From UBA583 sp964429995 (lineage in GTDB: Archaea > Nanobdellota > Nanobdellia > Woesearchaeales > UBA583), in NCBI GenBank assembly GCA_964429995.1, contig CAYSDY010000002.1, positions 124,001 through 188,000 on the forward strand: 64,000 bases of DNA. Reading direction: 5' to 3'. The notes under the pieces are model-generated. The model saw only the letters and a program-made list of their open reading frames with translations, did not search any database and was not told the origin of the DNA. The position numbers and the translations under genes were made by a program. The stretch's first letter is position 1. Each line of letters opens with the position of its first letter. Shown here piece after piece: positions 44,625 through 54,126 of this stretch.

Positions 44625-46019
44625 ATGAGTGGGTTATCTTCTTTTATTGGGTTTACTTTTGCTTTTTTTGTCATAGTCATGGTTTTTTTTAGTGTTTTTT
44701 ATACTTATGAAAATCAATTAAAGCTTGAATATTCAACACTTAAGCGAATGGAGGAGAATAAGATGAATATAGATGATTTTTCGATTGGAATTGATTCATA
44801 TTCTTATTCATCTGGCAGGTTAAAATTCGTATTTTCAAATAAGGGAATGAAAAATCTTAAATTTGCTGATGATAAATCAGTTTATTGTTTTGAAATGTTT
44901 GATAATGATAAAATAAAATCTTTATCTGATTTATCTTTTGTGCCATTTAATTATTCATTAGCAGGAAATTATAACATGATTACTCCAAAAGAGTTGATGA
45001 GTGTATCTGTTTTTTATCCTGATTTTGAACATACAAACAAAACATTAAAATTTATTTCATGTTATGGTAATAAATTTAGTTATATGATTGATTCATCAAA
45101 ACACAATTGGTTATTGCCAGAATTTTTGCAAAGGAGCACTTTTGTTGTTGAAAATTCTAAAAGTTCATATTCTTTTAACGAAACTTATTATTACAATATA
45201 ACAGAAGAAGATTTTGATTTTACTAAAAACATAACAGATCTGGTTTTGGTTTATCCGCTTTTAGATAGTCTTGTTCTTGATTTAACACTTGATGAATACA
45301 GACAGGATCTAATTGATTATACAGGAAAATCAAACGTATATCTTGGAAATGGTATAAATAATGAGATTTCTGATCCTGTCTCTGAATCAGGGGTTCTATT
45401 TGGTGGACTTTTGTTTGATGGGATAAATGATAAAGTTACAGTTATGTCTGAAAATCTTAAAATTAAGAAAGATTTTTCGTTTTCATTATGGATAAAACCT
45501 AAAAGTGATACATTAAGTTCTTGTATATTTAGTGATGATACTGGTAAAAATATGTTATCTTTACAAAAACAAAATGCTAGTGATTATAATCTAAAAATGG
45601 ATATGGAATTTTTTTCTTCTTCCTATTCTTTTGAAATATCTAAATTTTTAAAATATGATAAATGGAGCATGATAACTGTTGTAAGAAATGATGACAAACT
45701 AAAGTTTTACATAGATGGAAAATATTTAGAGGAACTTTCTATATCAAATGATGAGATAAATACAACACAACTTGTAAAAAATATTGCAGGACTTAATAAT
45801 TCAGAGTTTTATAAAGGAATTATGGATGAAATTAAACTTTACAATGTTGCACTTAATGAGGATGAAATAAAAATGCTGTTTTCAAATCAAGAGGTTTTTA
45901 GAGAAATGCCTTATAAAATTGAAGGATATTCTTATGAAAATAAAACAGCATTAATAAGTTTTAATGTTTTGTTTTTAGATCCTTATGGATCAGTGTCTTA
46001 TAGTATGTATTATGGATAA
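44625..46019 (+). CDS. ArlF/G-like N-terminal anchor fused to a LamG (concanavalin-like) domain
   Basis: A 464-aa extracytoplasmic protein. An N-terminal hydrophobic segment (about residues 5-28) and a beta domain (IGIDSYSYSSGRLKFVFSNKG) resemble ArlF/G. A LamG/jelly-roll domain follows, at about residues 215-430 (GLLFDGINDKVTVMS, FSFSLWIKPKSD, KWSMITVVRNDDKLKFYIDGKYLEE, GIMDEIKLYNVALNEDEIKMLF). LamG domains usually bind glycans or surface proteins. The arrangement suggests that the stator position of an archaellum-like machine carries a binding module, which is unusual. Confidence 0.65.
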   Translation: MSGLSSFIGFTFAFFVIVMVFFSVFYTYENQLKLEYSTLKRMEENKMNIDDFSIGIDSYSYSSGRLKFVFSNKGMKNLKFADDKSVYCFEMFDNDKIKSLSDLSFVPFNYSLAGNYNMITPKELMSVSVFYPDFEHTNKTLKFISCYGNKFSYMIDSSKHNWLLPEFLQRSTFVVENSKSSYSFNETYYYNITEEDFDFTKNITDLVLVYPLLDSLVLDLTLDEYRQDLIDYTGKSNVYLGNGINNEISDPVSESGVLFGGLLFDGINDKVTVMSENLKIKKDFSFSLWIKPKSDTLSSCIFSDDTGKNMLSLQKQNASDYNLKMDMEFFSSSYSFEISKFLKYDKWSMITVVRNDDKLKFYIDGKYLEELSISNDEINTTQLVKNIAGLNNSEFYKGIMDEIKLYNVALNEDEIKMLFSNQEVFREMPYKIEGYSYENKTALISFNVLFLDPYGSVSYSMYYG

Positions 46020-46137
46020 ACATAGTATATATTTAATATTTAAAGTCATTATATTTTGATTTATTACTGTTTAAAAAATATTTTCTTCCTGTTAAGTATT
46101 TACAATTTATTTTAATTGTTATAAAATAATAATTAGT

Positions 46138-48267
46138 ATGTTTAGGTATCATTTGATAGATGATTTTGACTTTAATGGAAAAGTTACAGGTTTAAGAGTT
46201 GATATAAATTCTCCTTTAAAAGATGGAAAAGTTATTTTGAACGAAAGAATAAGAGAACATGCAAAAACAATTCTTGAACTTTCTGAAAAAGGAGCAAAAG
46301 TGGTTATTTTGGCTCATCAGGGAAGAAAGGGGGATGATGATTGTATAAGTTTGAAACAACATGCATTATTGATAGAAAAACAGATAGGTAAGAAAGTTAA
46401 ATTTGTAGAAGACATATCCTCTAAGAAAGTTGCTCCTGAAATAAAAAAAATGAAAAATTCTGAAATTTTATTACTTGAAAATCTTCGTTTTTATGATGAT
46501 GAGGAATCTTTTGATAATAAAAATAACAGTGTTTTAGTATTAGAGGAATTATTTGATATTTATGTTAATGATGCATTTTCTGTGGCACATAGATCTCAGA
46601 CATCAATTGTTGGTTTTACGAAAATTCCTTTGGTTGCAGGAAGAGTTATGCAAAAGGAAATTGAAGGATTAAATAATATTCTTGAAGTTAGAAGTCCATC
46701 AATATATATTCTTGGTGGAGCAAAACCAGATGACCTTATAGATATTATAGATTATGGACTTTCTAATAATCGTGTTGATTATGTTCTGCTTACAGGTGTT
46801 ATTTCTGAAATAGCATTTCTTGCACAAGGTGTTGATATAGGAATTAAAAAGAAATTTCTTGAGGATAAAGGATATCTTTTAAGTTTTGATAAAGTTAAAC
46901 TACTTATGGAAAAATATCATGATAAGATAGTTTTGCCCAAGGATTATGCTGTTTTTGATGGTAAAGAAAGGATTGATATTGCTATTGGTTGTGATGATTT
47001 TTCATCTTTGTCTAAAAAATACATGATTCAGGATATAGGTAAGAAAACTGTTGATTATTTTTATCATTTTTTAAAAGATGCTCAGTCGGTTTATCTTAAG
47101 GGTCCTGCAGGAAATTTTGAGGATTTAAATTTTGAGTATGGAACAAGGGAAATATTTTCAATGTTAAGTAAAATATCAGCTTTTAAATATATGGGTGGAG
47201 GTCATAGTGTTACTGCTCTTGAAAGATATGGTTTTTTAAATAGTTTTTCATATATAAGTCTTGCAGGAGGTGCTCTTGTAAGGTTTCTTAGTGGCAAAAA
47301 ACTTGTGGGTATTGAGGCTTTAGAGAAAAGTTTTGTAAAAGATGAAAAACATTATGAGGATTTTTTGGTTGTAGGATCTAATACTCTTGATATAGGAATA
47401 AATGTGCCTGAAAATTTTAGTCAACTTCATCTTGGTGATAAGATAAAGATAGAAGAAGATTTTAAGCAGTCTGTTGGTGGTGGTGGAGTAAATGTTGCAA
47501 TATGCCTTAGTAGGCTTGGAGCAAAAGTTGCATATCTTGGAAAATTATCATATGAAAACAAAGATAAGATAAAAGAAGTGCTTGATAAGGATAAGGTTGC
47601 AATGGTTGATTCAAAGATATCTAAAAAACCTTGTGCTAAATCGGTTCTTATAGATACAAAAGATAATGATAGGATAATTTTAACATATAGAGGACAAAAC
47701 TCATATCTAAAATCATCAGATTTTGATTTATCAGTTATTAATGCAAAAAATTATTATTTTTCATCTCTTAGCGATGATAGTTTTAAGACTCTTATGGATA
47801 TTGCAAAGGATATAAAAGATAAAAAACCATCATCACTTTTATGTTTCAATCTGTCATCATACATAATAAAAACAGAATTATCATTGAATTTGCTTGTTAA
47901 AAAGTGTGATATAGTAATACTTAATTATGAGGAAGCTCAGGAGTTTACAAACAAAATTACAATTAGTGATTGTCTAAAAAGTTTAAGGGAAAAATGTCAA
48001 AAACTTGTAGTTATAACTGATGCTGCAAACGGTGCTTATGCTTATGATGGTGAAAAAGAATATTATGCTAAGGCTGTAAAACCAGATAAAATAGTTGATA
48101 CAACTGGGGCAGGAGATGGATTTGCTGGAACTTTTTTTTATTTTTATGTTAAAGGATTTGGAATAAAAAAATCTTTAGAATTTGCTGCAAAAAACGCAGC
48201 ATCTGTAATTTCATACAAAGGTTCACAGTATGGGCTTTTATATTATGATGATATAAAAAAAAACTGA
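46138..48267 (+). CDS. pgk: Phosphoglycerate kinase fused to a PfkB-family carbohydrate kinase
   Basis: A 709-aa two-enzyme protein. Residues 1 to about 405 are a complete archaeal PGK (1,3-bisphosphoglycerate + ADP to 3-phosphoglycerate + ATP): GLRVDINSPLKDG, LAHQGRKGD, LLENLRFYDDEE, VNDAFSVAHRSQTS, LGGAKPDD, KGPAGNFE and MGGGHSVTAL. After a linker (KSFVKDEKHYED), residues from about 415 to 709 are a PfkB/ribokinase-type kinase: FLVVGSNTLDIG, VGGGGVNVAICLSRLGAKVAYLG and the catalytic DTTGAGDGFAGTFF. The frame is continuous with no internal stop. The PfkB substrate cannot be read; sugars, nucleosides or phosphosugars are possible. Confidence 0.9.
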   Translation: MFRYHLIDDFDFNGKVTGLRVDINSPLKDGKVILNERIREHAKTILELSEKGAKVVILAHQGRKGDDDCISLKQHALLIEKQIGKKVKFVEDISSKKVAPEIKKMKNSEILLLENLRFYDDEESFDNKNNSVLVLEELFDIYVNDAFSVAHRSQTSIVGFTKIPLVAGRVMQKEIEGLNNILEVRSPSIYILGGAKPDDLIDIIDYGLSNNRVDYVLLTGVISEIAFLAQGVDIGIKKKFLEDKGYLLSFDKVKLLMEKYHDKIVLPKDYAVFDGKERIDIAIGCDDFSSLSKKYMIQDIGKKTVDYFYHFLKDAQSVYLKGPAGNFEDLNFEYGTREIFSMLSKISAFKYMGGGHSVTALERYGFLNSFSYISLAGGALVRFLSGKKLVGIEALEKSFVKDEKHYEDFLVVGSNTLDIGINVPENFSQLHLGDKIKIEEDFKQSVGGGGVNVAICLSRLGAKVAYLGKLSYENKDKIKEVLDKDKVAMVDSKISKKPCAKSVLIDTKDNDRIILTYRGQNSYLKSSDFDLSVINAKNYYFSSLSDDSFKTLMDIAKDIKDKKPSSLLCFNLSSYIIKTELSLNLLVKKCDIVILNYEEAQEFTNKITISDCLKSLREKCQKLVVITDAANGAYAYDGEKEYYAKAVKPDKIVDTTGAGDGFAGTFFYFYVKGFGIKKSLEFAAKNAASVISYKGSQYGLLYYDDIKKN

Positions 48268-48337
48268 TGTTTAATATTTGATGTTTTTAGGATAATTAAT
48301 TTTTTATTTTTGATACGTATTTTGTTTTTTAGTAATC

Positions 48338-48346
48338 TTTATATAA
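48338..48346 (+). promoter_or_regulatory. TATA box of the aIF2-gamma gene
   Basis: TTTATATAA lies 20 nt before the start codon. Confidence 0.45.
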
Positions 48347-48366
48347 TATTTATTATTTGAAATATT

Positions 48367-49584
48367 ATGGATACTGAAAATATACCTGTTCAACCCACCA
48401 TAAATATGGGTATTGTTGGACATGTTGATCATGGAAAAACATCTATTACAAAAATATTAAGTGGGAAATGGACTGATACTCATTCTGAGGAAAAAAAAAG
48501 AGGTATAACAATAAAGCTTGGATATACCAACTTTGTCATCTATTCTGATGGCAAAGAATATTCGTTAAAAGAAAGTGATTCATTTAAGCCTGTAAGGAAA
48601 ATATCAATAGTTGATGCACCAGGTCATGAATCTTTTATGGCAACAATGATATCAGGTGCTGCTATTATGGATTATGCACTTCTTGTTATTGCAGCAAATG
48701 AAAAATGTCCTCAACCACAGACAATAGAACATCTTAAAACTTTAGAAATTTCAGGTATTGAAAAGGTTATAGTTATACAAAATAAGGTGGATCTTGTAAC
48801 AAAAGATTCTGCAATTGAAAATTATAGGCAGATAAAAGCTTTTCTTAAAGGAACAATTGCAGAAAATTCGCCAATAATTCCGTTTTCTGCACAATATGGG
48901 TCAAATGTTAATGTTTTACTTAATAAAATATATAATTATTTTGGTATAATTAAAAGAGATGAAAAGGATTTACACCCATTAATGCATATAATCAGGTCTT
49001 TTGATATAAATAAACCAGGAGATGATTTTAGAAAACTTAAAGGAGGTGTTATAGGTGGTGCTATAACAAAAGGAATTCTTAAAATAGGAGATGAAATTGA
49101 AATTAAACCTGGTTTACAGATCGTAAGAGATGGACGTGTAACATTTAAACCTGTAATTGCAAAAGTGTGTGCAATACGGTCTGATTCAGAAAACCTATCT
49201 ACTGCAGGACCAGGAGGAAGTATTGCAATAATGACAGGTCTTGATCCAACAGTTACTAAAACTGATTCTTTGGTTGGTCAAATGGCAAGCATTAAAGGAT
49301 ATCTTCCAGAACCATTGATGACTCTTAAATTTAAAAACTTTTTTTTTGATAAAGTTATTACATCTTCAAAAGATTATGATGTTAAATCGTTTGTGCAAAA
49401 TGAACCATTGATGTTGATAGTTAATTCACTTACAACCGTAGGAAGTGTGTTTAAGGCTAATCCTAACAGTACAGAAGTAAAATTAAGAAAACCAGTAATG
49501 GCATTTGAGGGTGATAGAGTAGTTGTTTTTAAAAGATTTGATAATAACAAATGGAGAATAATAGGGCATGGTCTTATAGAATAA
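48367..49584 (+). CDS. eif2g: Translation initiation factor aIF2, gamma subunit
   Basis: A 405-aa GTPase that, with the alpha and beta subunits, delivers initiator Met-tRNA to the ribosome. G1 is GHVDHGKTS (about residues 18-26), switch region KKRGITIKLGY, G3 DAPGHE, G4 QNKVD and G5 FSAQYG. The domain II/III blocks GGVIGGAITKG and MTGLDPTVTKTDSLVGQMA are aIF2-gamma-specific rather than EF-Tu-like. The initiator tRNA-Met gene is in the same window at 54,533. It is followed 6 nt later by methionine aminopeptidase, a sensible initiation-related pair. Confidence 0.95.
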   Translation: MDTENIPVQPTINMGIVGHVDHGKTSITKILSGKWTDTHSEEKKRGITIKLGYTNFVIYSDGKEYSLKESDSFKPVRKISIVDAPGHESFMATMISGAAIMDYALLVIAANEKCPQPQTIEHLKTLEISGIEKVIVIQNKVDLVTKDSAIENYRQIKAFLKGTIAENSPIIPFSAQYGSNVNVLLNKIYNYFGIIKRDEKDLHPLMHIIRSFDINKPGDDFRKLKGGVIGGAITKGILKIGDEIEIKPGLQIVRDGRVTFKPVIAKVCAIRSDSENLSTAGPGGSIAIMTGLDPTVTKTDSLVGQMASIKGYLPEPLMTLKFKNFFFDKVITSSKDYDVKSFVQNEPLMLIVNSLTTVGSVFKANPNSTEVKLRKPVMAFEGDRVVVFKRFDNNKWRIIGHGLIE

Positions 49585-49590
49585 AAAAAG

Positions 49591-50547
49591 ATGGATGATG
49601 AAAAGTTAGACATTGAATTGCTCTTAAAACTTGGAAAATTTACATATGATTTAAGACAAGGTGTGATGGTTTTACTAAAAGAAGGAGTTTTATATTCGCA
49701 GGTTATTGATTATTTGGAAAAGTCTGTTTTTGATAATGGATATTTGCCAGCATTTCCTGCAACAGTTTGTGTTAATGATGTTACAGCTCATTTTACTGTT
49801 TTTGATGAAAATTTTGCTTTTAAAAATCAGGATGTTGTAAAAGTTGATTTTGGAGTTTCATACGATGGTTATGTAACAGATAATGCATTTACATGTGAGA
49901 TTGGCAGTAATAAATATGATAAATTATTAAAAGCTAATAAAGATGCATTATATAGTGTACTTAAGTTTGCAAAAACAGATATTGCAGTAAAAGAGATAGG
50001 AAAAATTGTTAATGATATTGCAGAACAAAACGGTTTTAAAACTATACATAATTTATCTGGACATCAGATAAAAAGATATGATCTTCATGCTGGTTTAAAT
50101 ATACCTAATTACGATAATTCATCTAATCAAAAGATAGAAAATGGTATGGAACTTGCAATTGAACCTTTTTTTACAACAGGAGAACCACTTGTAAAATCCT
50201 ATGGAAAATCTAACATACTGATTCTACTTAATCCTTTAAAAAACACAAGAGATATTATTGCAAAAAAAATACTTTTACACATTAGAAAAAAATATCCTAA
50301 ATTACCTTTTTCAAAAAGATGGCTTTTAGATGATGTTTGTTTAAATTTTAATATAAATGAAAAGGGTTTTATAAAAAAACATGTTTTACATGCTGTTGAT
50401 ATTCTTAAAAAAGAAGGCATATTACACGAATATGACATGCTTGTTTCAAAAGATGGAAATGTTACTTCTCAATTCGAAGAAACAATAATATTTTATGATG
50501 GTAAAAAAAATATTATAACTAATCCAGAACTAAATGAAAAAAATTGA
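49591..50547 (+). CDS. map: Methionine aminopeptidase, type 2 (archaeal)
   Basis: A 318-aa metalloprotease that removes the initiator methionine. Metal ligands are visible: Asp in VVKVDFGVSYDGYVTDNAF (two Asp), His in NLSGHQIKRYDLHAG, Glu in LAIEPFF and Glu in QFEETI. The roughly 60-residue helical insert before the last Glu marks type 2. It overlaps the UDG-family gene by 14 nt and probably shares the aIF2-gamma transcript. Confidence 0.93.
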   Translation: MDDEKLDIELLLKLGKFTYDLRQGVMVLLKEGVLYSQVIDYLEKSVFDNGYLPAFPATVCVNDVTAHFTVFDENFAFKNQDVVKVDFGVSYDGYVTDNAFTCEIGSNKYDKLLKANKDALYSVLKFAKTDIAVKEIGKIVNDIAEQNGFKTIHNLSGHQIKRYDLHAGLNIPNYDNSSNQKIENGMELAIEPFFTTGEPLVKSYGKSNILILLNPLKNTRDIIAKKILLHIRKKYPKLPFSKRWLLDDVCLNFNINEKGFIKKHVLHAVDILKKEGILHEYDMLVSKDGNVTSQFEETIIFYDGKKNIITNPELNEKN

Positions 50548-51100
50548 TAGCATTATAAATTGCCAAAAGTGTATGCTTTATAAAAATCAATTACCATTGA
50601 TTGATTTTTACAATGGATGTTGTGATGTTTTTTTTGTTGGATTATCTGCAAAAAAAGTTAATAACATATTAGAAGATGTTCCTTTATCATCAGACACTAC
50701 ATCAGGGCGTCTTATACTTGAAATTGAGAAAGATTTCTTAAACTTATCATTCTATCATACAAATCTTGTAAAATGTTTGCCTATTGATTTTAATTCTAAT
50801 AAAATAAGATATCCATTAAAACATGAAAAAAAGGCATGTATTGATAATTTGTTTACTGAAATATTATTATTAAAACCTAAAATTGTTTTTTTACTTGGTT
50901 GTGAGGTTATAAATACAATATTTGATAAATATAAACAAAAAAAAAAGAATTGTCTTACAAATTTTAATTATAAAGTTTTAGAAATTAATGACATAAAATT
51001 TGTTGGAATACATCATCCTTCATATATTAGTGTTTATGATAAAAAAAATAAGGCCAAATATATTGAATCTATAAAAAAGGAAATAAAAAAGGTTATTTAA
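50534..51100 (+). CDS. Uracil-DNA glycosylase superfamily protein (family 4/5-like)
   Basis: A 188-aa protein. An N-terminal CQKC pair, a later Cys (LVKCLPID) and another in the C-terminal part could ligate a 4Fe-4S cluster as in family 4/5 UDGs. DVFFVGLSAKK stands where the active-site GExPG motif is expected, TNLVKCLPIDFN matches the second conserved block, and VGIHHPSYISVYD matches the HPS/HPA motif. The altered first motif suggests changed specificity or reduced glycosylase activity. It would act in base-excision repair. Confidence 0.7.
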   Translation: MKKIDSIINCQKCMLYKNQLPLIDFYNGCCDVFFVGLSAKKVNNILEDVPLSSDTTSGRLILEIEKDFLNLSFYHTNLVKCLPIDFNSNKIRYPLKHEKKACIDNLFTEILLLKPKIVFLLGCEVINTIFDKYKQKKKNCLTNFNYKVLEINDIKFVGIHHPSYISVYDKKNKAKYIESIKKEIKKVI

Positions 51101-51164
51101 AATCTGTTAATGTTAAGGTAAAATGTTATTTTTTTATATTTTAAACTATTTATAATAAATAAGA

Positions 51165-51173
51165 TTTATAAAA
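51165..51173 (+). promoter_or_regulatory. TATA box of alaS
   Basis: TTTATAAAA lies 20 nt before the alaS start codon. Confidence 0.45.
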
Positions 51174-51193
51174 TTTGAATATTTTTTAAATAT

Positions 51194-52972
51194 ATGAGTG
51201 TTGAAAAGAAGATAAAAAAGCAAATTATTGCTGAAAGTTCAAAGAATCCTGAAAAATTTTATCCTGTAAAGGCTTTAGAGAGTTTTGGACTTAAAAGATT
51301 TAAGTGTAAAAAATGTGGGGTCATGTTCTGGTCAAGTAAAGAAAGGGATGTGTGTGGTGATACAAATTGTGTTGGAAAATATTCATTTATAGAAAATTCT
51401 CCATGTCCTGTTTCAATGGAATTTACAAGTGTTTATTTAGAATTTGCAAAGATACTTAAAAATTTTGGTTATCAGCCTGTAAAAAGATTTCCAACTGTTG
51501 CAAGATGGAGAGATGATTTAGACTTTAACATAGCATCAATAATAGGATTTCAGCCATATGTTGTAAGAGGAGAAGTTCAGCCTTCTGCAAATCCTTTGGT
51601 AATTCCTCAGATATGTCTTAGATTTTCTGATATTGACAATGTGGGCTTTACTGGAAGACATCATACAGGTTTTACAATGATAGGACAGCATACATTTCAA
51701 AAACCAGACAAATACATGCAAAATGATTATTTTTCTACATGGTTTAATTGGTATTTAAATGGGATGAAAATTCCTGTTGAAGAATTAACCGTTCATGAAG
51801 ATGCATGGGCTGGTGGAGGCAACTGTGGACCTTCTCTTGAAGTTTTTTGCAGAGGTCTTGAATTAGGTAATCAGGTTTATATGATTTATGATATGTCATC
51901 AGCACAGGATATTTCTGAACTTAAAGAACTTAACATAAAAGTTTTAGATATGGGTATGGGAGCTGAAAGGTGTTGTTGGATGTCAAAAGGAAGTCTTAAT
52001 TCTTATCAGGCATGTATGCCAAAGGCTTGTGATTATATAATGGAAAAAACAGGAATTGTACCAGATTATAAGGTATATAAAAAATTTTTACCATATTCAG
52101 GAATGCTTAATCTTGATGAAGTGGATGACATAGATTCTGCTTGGAAAAATATTGCAAAACTTGTGTCGATTGATTTTGATGAATTGATTCAGAAAATAGA
52201 TCCTATCGCAGGAATATATGCTATAGCAGATCATACAAGAACATTACTTTATGCTTTAAGCGATGGTGCTTTGCCATCAAATGTTAAGGGTGGATACAAT
52301 TTGAGATTGATATACAGAAGGGCTCAGGATTTTATTGAAAAATATAAGTGGAATATAGATCTTTTTGATGTGATAAAGGTGCATGCTAAAGAGCTAAAAG
52401 AATTGTATCCTGAATTGTCAGACAACCTTGATGAAATCAAAAAAATAATGGATAATGAAAAAGAAAAATATTACAATTACAAACAAACTTCATTAAATAA
52501 GATAAAATCAATATTTAGTAAATCAAAAGAAAATATATCATTAGATGATTTTATTAAGTATTATATTTCTGATGGGATAACTCCTGAAAGTATTCAGGAA
52601 TACTATATTCAACAGGGAGTAAAAATAAAATTGCCTGCAAATTTTTATACGCTTGTTACTGCTTATTTTGAAGATCAGAAGAATAAAATGAAGAAAAAAG
52701 ATATTTTGCATGATAAATTTTATGAGTATGTTAAGGATGTTAAAGAAACAGAATTATTGTTTTATAAAACTAAAGATTATGAATTTAATGATTCAAACAT
52801 AATAAAAATGTTTGAAATAGATGCAGAAAAATATGTAATACTTGACAAGACAATTTTTTATCCTAACATGGGAGGACAATCAAATGATAAAGGATTTATA
52901 GATGATATGTGTGTAGAAGAGGTATTTAAAATAAATAATGTAATAATTCATAAAATTACTCAAAAATCCTAA
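51194..52972 (+). CDS. alaS: Alanyl-tRNA synthetase, catalytic half (truncated or split)
   Basis: A 592-aa protein, whereas archaeal AlaRS is usually about 900 aa. It has the archaeal N-terminal zinc-like segment (FKCKKCGVMFWSSKERDVCGD), the class II catalytic core (TVARWRDDLDFNIASIIGFQPYV, GFTGRHHTGFTMIGQH) and the tRNA-recognition helical region. The sequence ends just inside the start of the editing domain (IFYPNMGGQSNDKGFI) at a clean stop. The editing HxxxH/CxxxH residues and the C-Ala domain are missing, and no reading frame downstream continues them. Nanoarchaeum equitans has a split AlaRS, so a second gene elsewhere is likely. Confidence 0.9.
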   Translation: MSVEKKIKKQIIAESSKNPEKFYPVKALESFGLKRFKCKKCGVMFWSSKERDVCGDTNCVGKYSFIENSPCPVSMEFTSVYLEFAKILKNFGYQPVKRFPTVARWRDDLDFNIASIIGFQPYVVRGEVQPSANPLVIPQICLRFSDIDNVGFTGRHHTGFTMIGQHTFQKPDKYMQNDYFSTWFNWYLNGMKIPVEELTVHEDAWAGGGNCGPSLEVFCRGLELGNQVYMIYDMSSAQDISELKELNIKVLDMGMGAERCCWMSKGSLNSYQACMPKACDYIMEKTGIVPDYKVYKKFLPYSGMLNLDEVDDIDSAWKNIAKLVSIDFDELIQKIDPIAGIYAIADHTRTLLYALSDGALPSNVKGGYNLRLIYRRAQDFIEKYKWNIDLFDVIKVHAKELKELYPELSDNLDEIKKIMDNEKEKYYNYKQTSLNKIKSIFSKSKENISLDDFIKYYISDGITPESIQEYYIQQGVKIKLPANFYTLVTAYFEDQKNKMKKKDILHDKFYEYVKDVKETELLFYKTKDYEFNDSNIIKMFEIDAEKYVILDKTIFYPNMGGQSNDKGFIDDMCVEEVFKINNVIIHKITQKS

Positions 52973-53016
52973 AATTTGTTATTCTTATAAAATAAAAACT
53001 TAAGGTGTTAAACTTT

Positions 53017-53511
53017 TTAATATCCTCTTTTCTTGAAAAATTCAATAAATACTTCGTAATAATTTGATTCTTCTTTGTTAAGTTCATTAAATATGTTTCT
53101 TTGATACTTTGAGTATATAGATATTAAATGTGCTGTAATAAGATTTAGGTCCTGATAGTATAAGTCTATTATTTTGTTTGAAAAATATACTGCAATCATA
53201 AATAAAGTTGTTCCTAAAACACCTATGGTTTTACTTATTATATTGGTAATATCTGCTAGAAAAATAAAACCTGATAAATAAGTTGAAAGTACAGAAAAGT
53301 ATATTGCAAAATAAAAAAATATGTTTAGTGAATGATATTTCTTTAATTTTTTTATTATTGAGTGTGATATTTTTTTTATTTCATCAACTATTTTTTCATC
53401 TTTTTCGTTATCTATTTTGATGTTTTCATCAAGATTATTTATATATAGAAGTATTCTGTTATATTTTGTTGGTGTTAATCTTTTAATATCTGATATGAAC
53501 TTTTTTATCAT
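53017..53511 (-). CDS. Two-pass membrane protein of unknown function
   Basis: A 164-aa protein with a basic, helical N terminus, two hydrophobic segments (about residues 62-88 and 92-116) forming a hairpin, and a helical C terminus. No known motif is visible. It is divergent from the gene at 53,629 and converges on alaS. Confidence 0.5.
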   Translation of the reverse strand: MIKKFISDIKRLTPTKYNRILLYINNLDENIKIDNEKDEKIVDEIKKISHSIIKKLKKYHSLNIFFYFAIYFSVLSTYLSGFIFLADITNIISKTIGVLGTTLFMIAVYFSNKIIDLYYQDLNLITAHLISIYSKYQRNIFNELNKEESNYYEVFIEFFKKRGY

Positions 53512-53628
53512 AATAATTATACATTTTTTATCAATTATAAAACTTTACATTATTTGTTTATAATGTAAAAGTTATTCCTATGATTAAAAACAAAATTTTA
53601 TATTACATTTATCCAACTTTATTGTTTT

Positions 53629-54081
53629 ATGGTGCATTTTGGATTGTTGAATCAGAATGGAGAATGTAAATCCAAAAAATATGAAAATATTGGAAAAGTT
53701 GTTAATCAAATATTAGATTATAATCATTCTTTTGTTGATTTTATAGATAATGAGTTATACTTAGATCAGATGAGATTACATTTGTTTTTAGAAGATACAG
53801 AAAAGATAAATAAGGCTTACAAAGAGCTTATGGTTTTGCTTAAAGAAGAATTACGTTTAAGAAGTGAAAATTTTATCCAGAATAATAGTTTAGTTCTTGG
53901 ACATATAAACAAATTTTCTAAATTTTTTGAATATTTCCAGCATTTAAGATTGTTTTTGCTAAATCTTACAGATGAGAAGTATTGTTTGAATACAAAAGAG
54001 CTTGAAAGGAAGAAGAGTGAAATAGCAGATATTGTTTTGTTAAAAAACCAATACTTTATGGAACTTTGCGAATTATTTTAA
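53629..54081 (+). CDS. Helical protein of unknown function
   Basis: A 150-aa soluble, mostly helical protein (MVHFGLLNQNG...). No catalytic or metal motif is apparent. It lies 45 nt before the eL18 gene, which has its own TATA box, so they may be transcribed separately. Confidence 0.5.
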   Translation: MVHFGLLNQNGECKSKKYENIGKVVNQILDYNHSFVDFIDNELYLDQMRLHLFLEDTEKINKAYKELMVLLKEELRLRSENFIQNNSLVLGHINKFSKFFEYFQHLRLFLLNLTDEKYCLNTKELERKKSEIADIVLLKNQYFMELCELF

Positions 54082-54094
54082 AATTATCCTAAAC

Positions 54095-54102
54095 TTTATA
54101 AA
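54095..54102 (+). promoter_or_regulatory. TATA box of the eL18 gene
   Basis: TTTATAAA lies 24 nt before the ATG at 54,127. Confidence 0.5.
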
Positions 54103-54126
54103 AGCTGATAAATTAACATAATTGTT

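Noticed and set aside
52973..53600. Continuation of AlaRS in another frame downstream of the stop
   Set aside because: No frame contains editing-domain HxxxH or CxxxH motifs; the region is occupied by a minus-strand membrane protein, so a simple frameshift does not explain the truncation.
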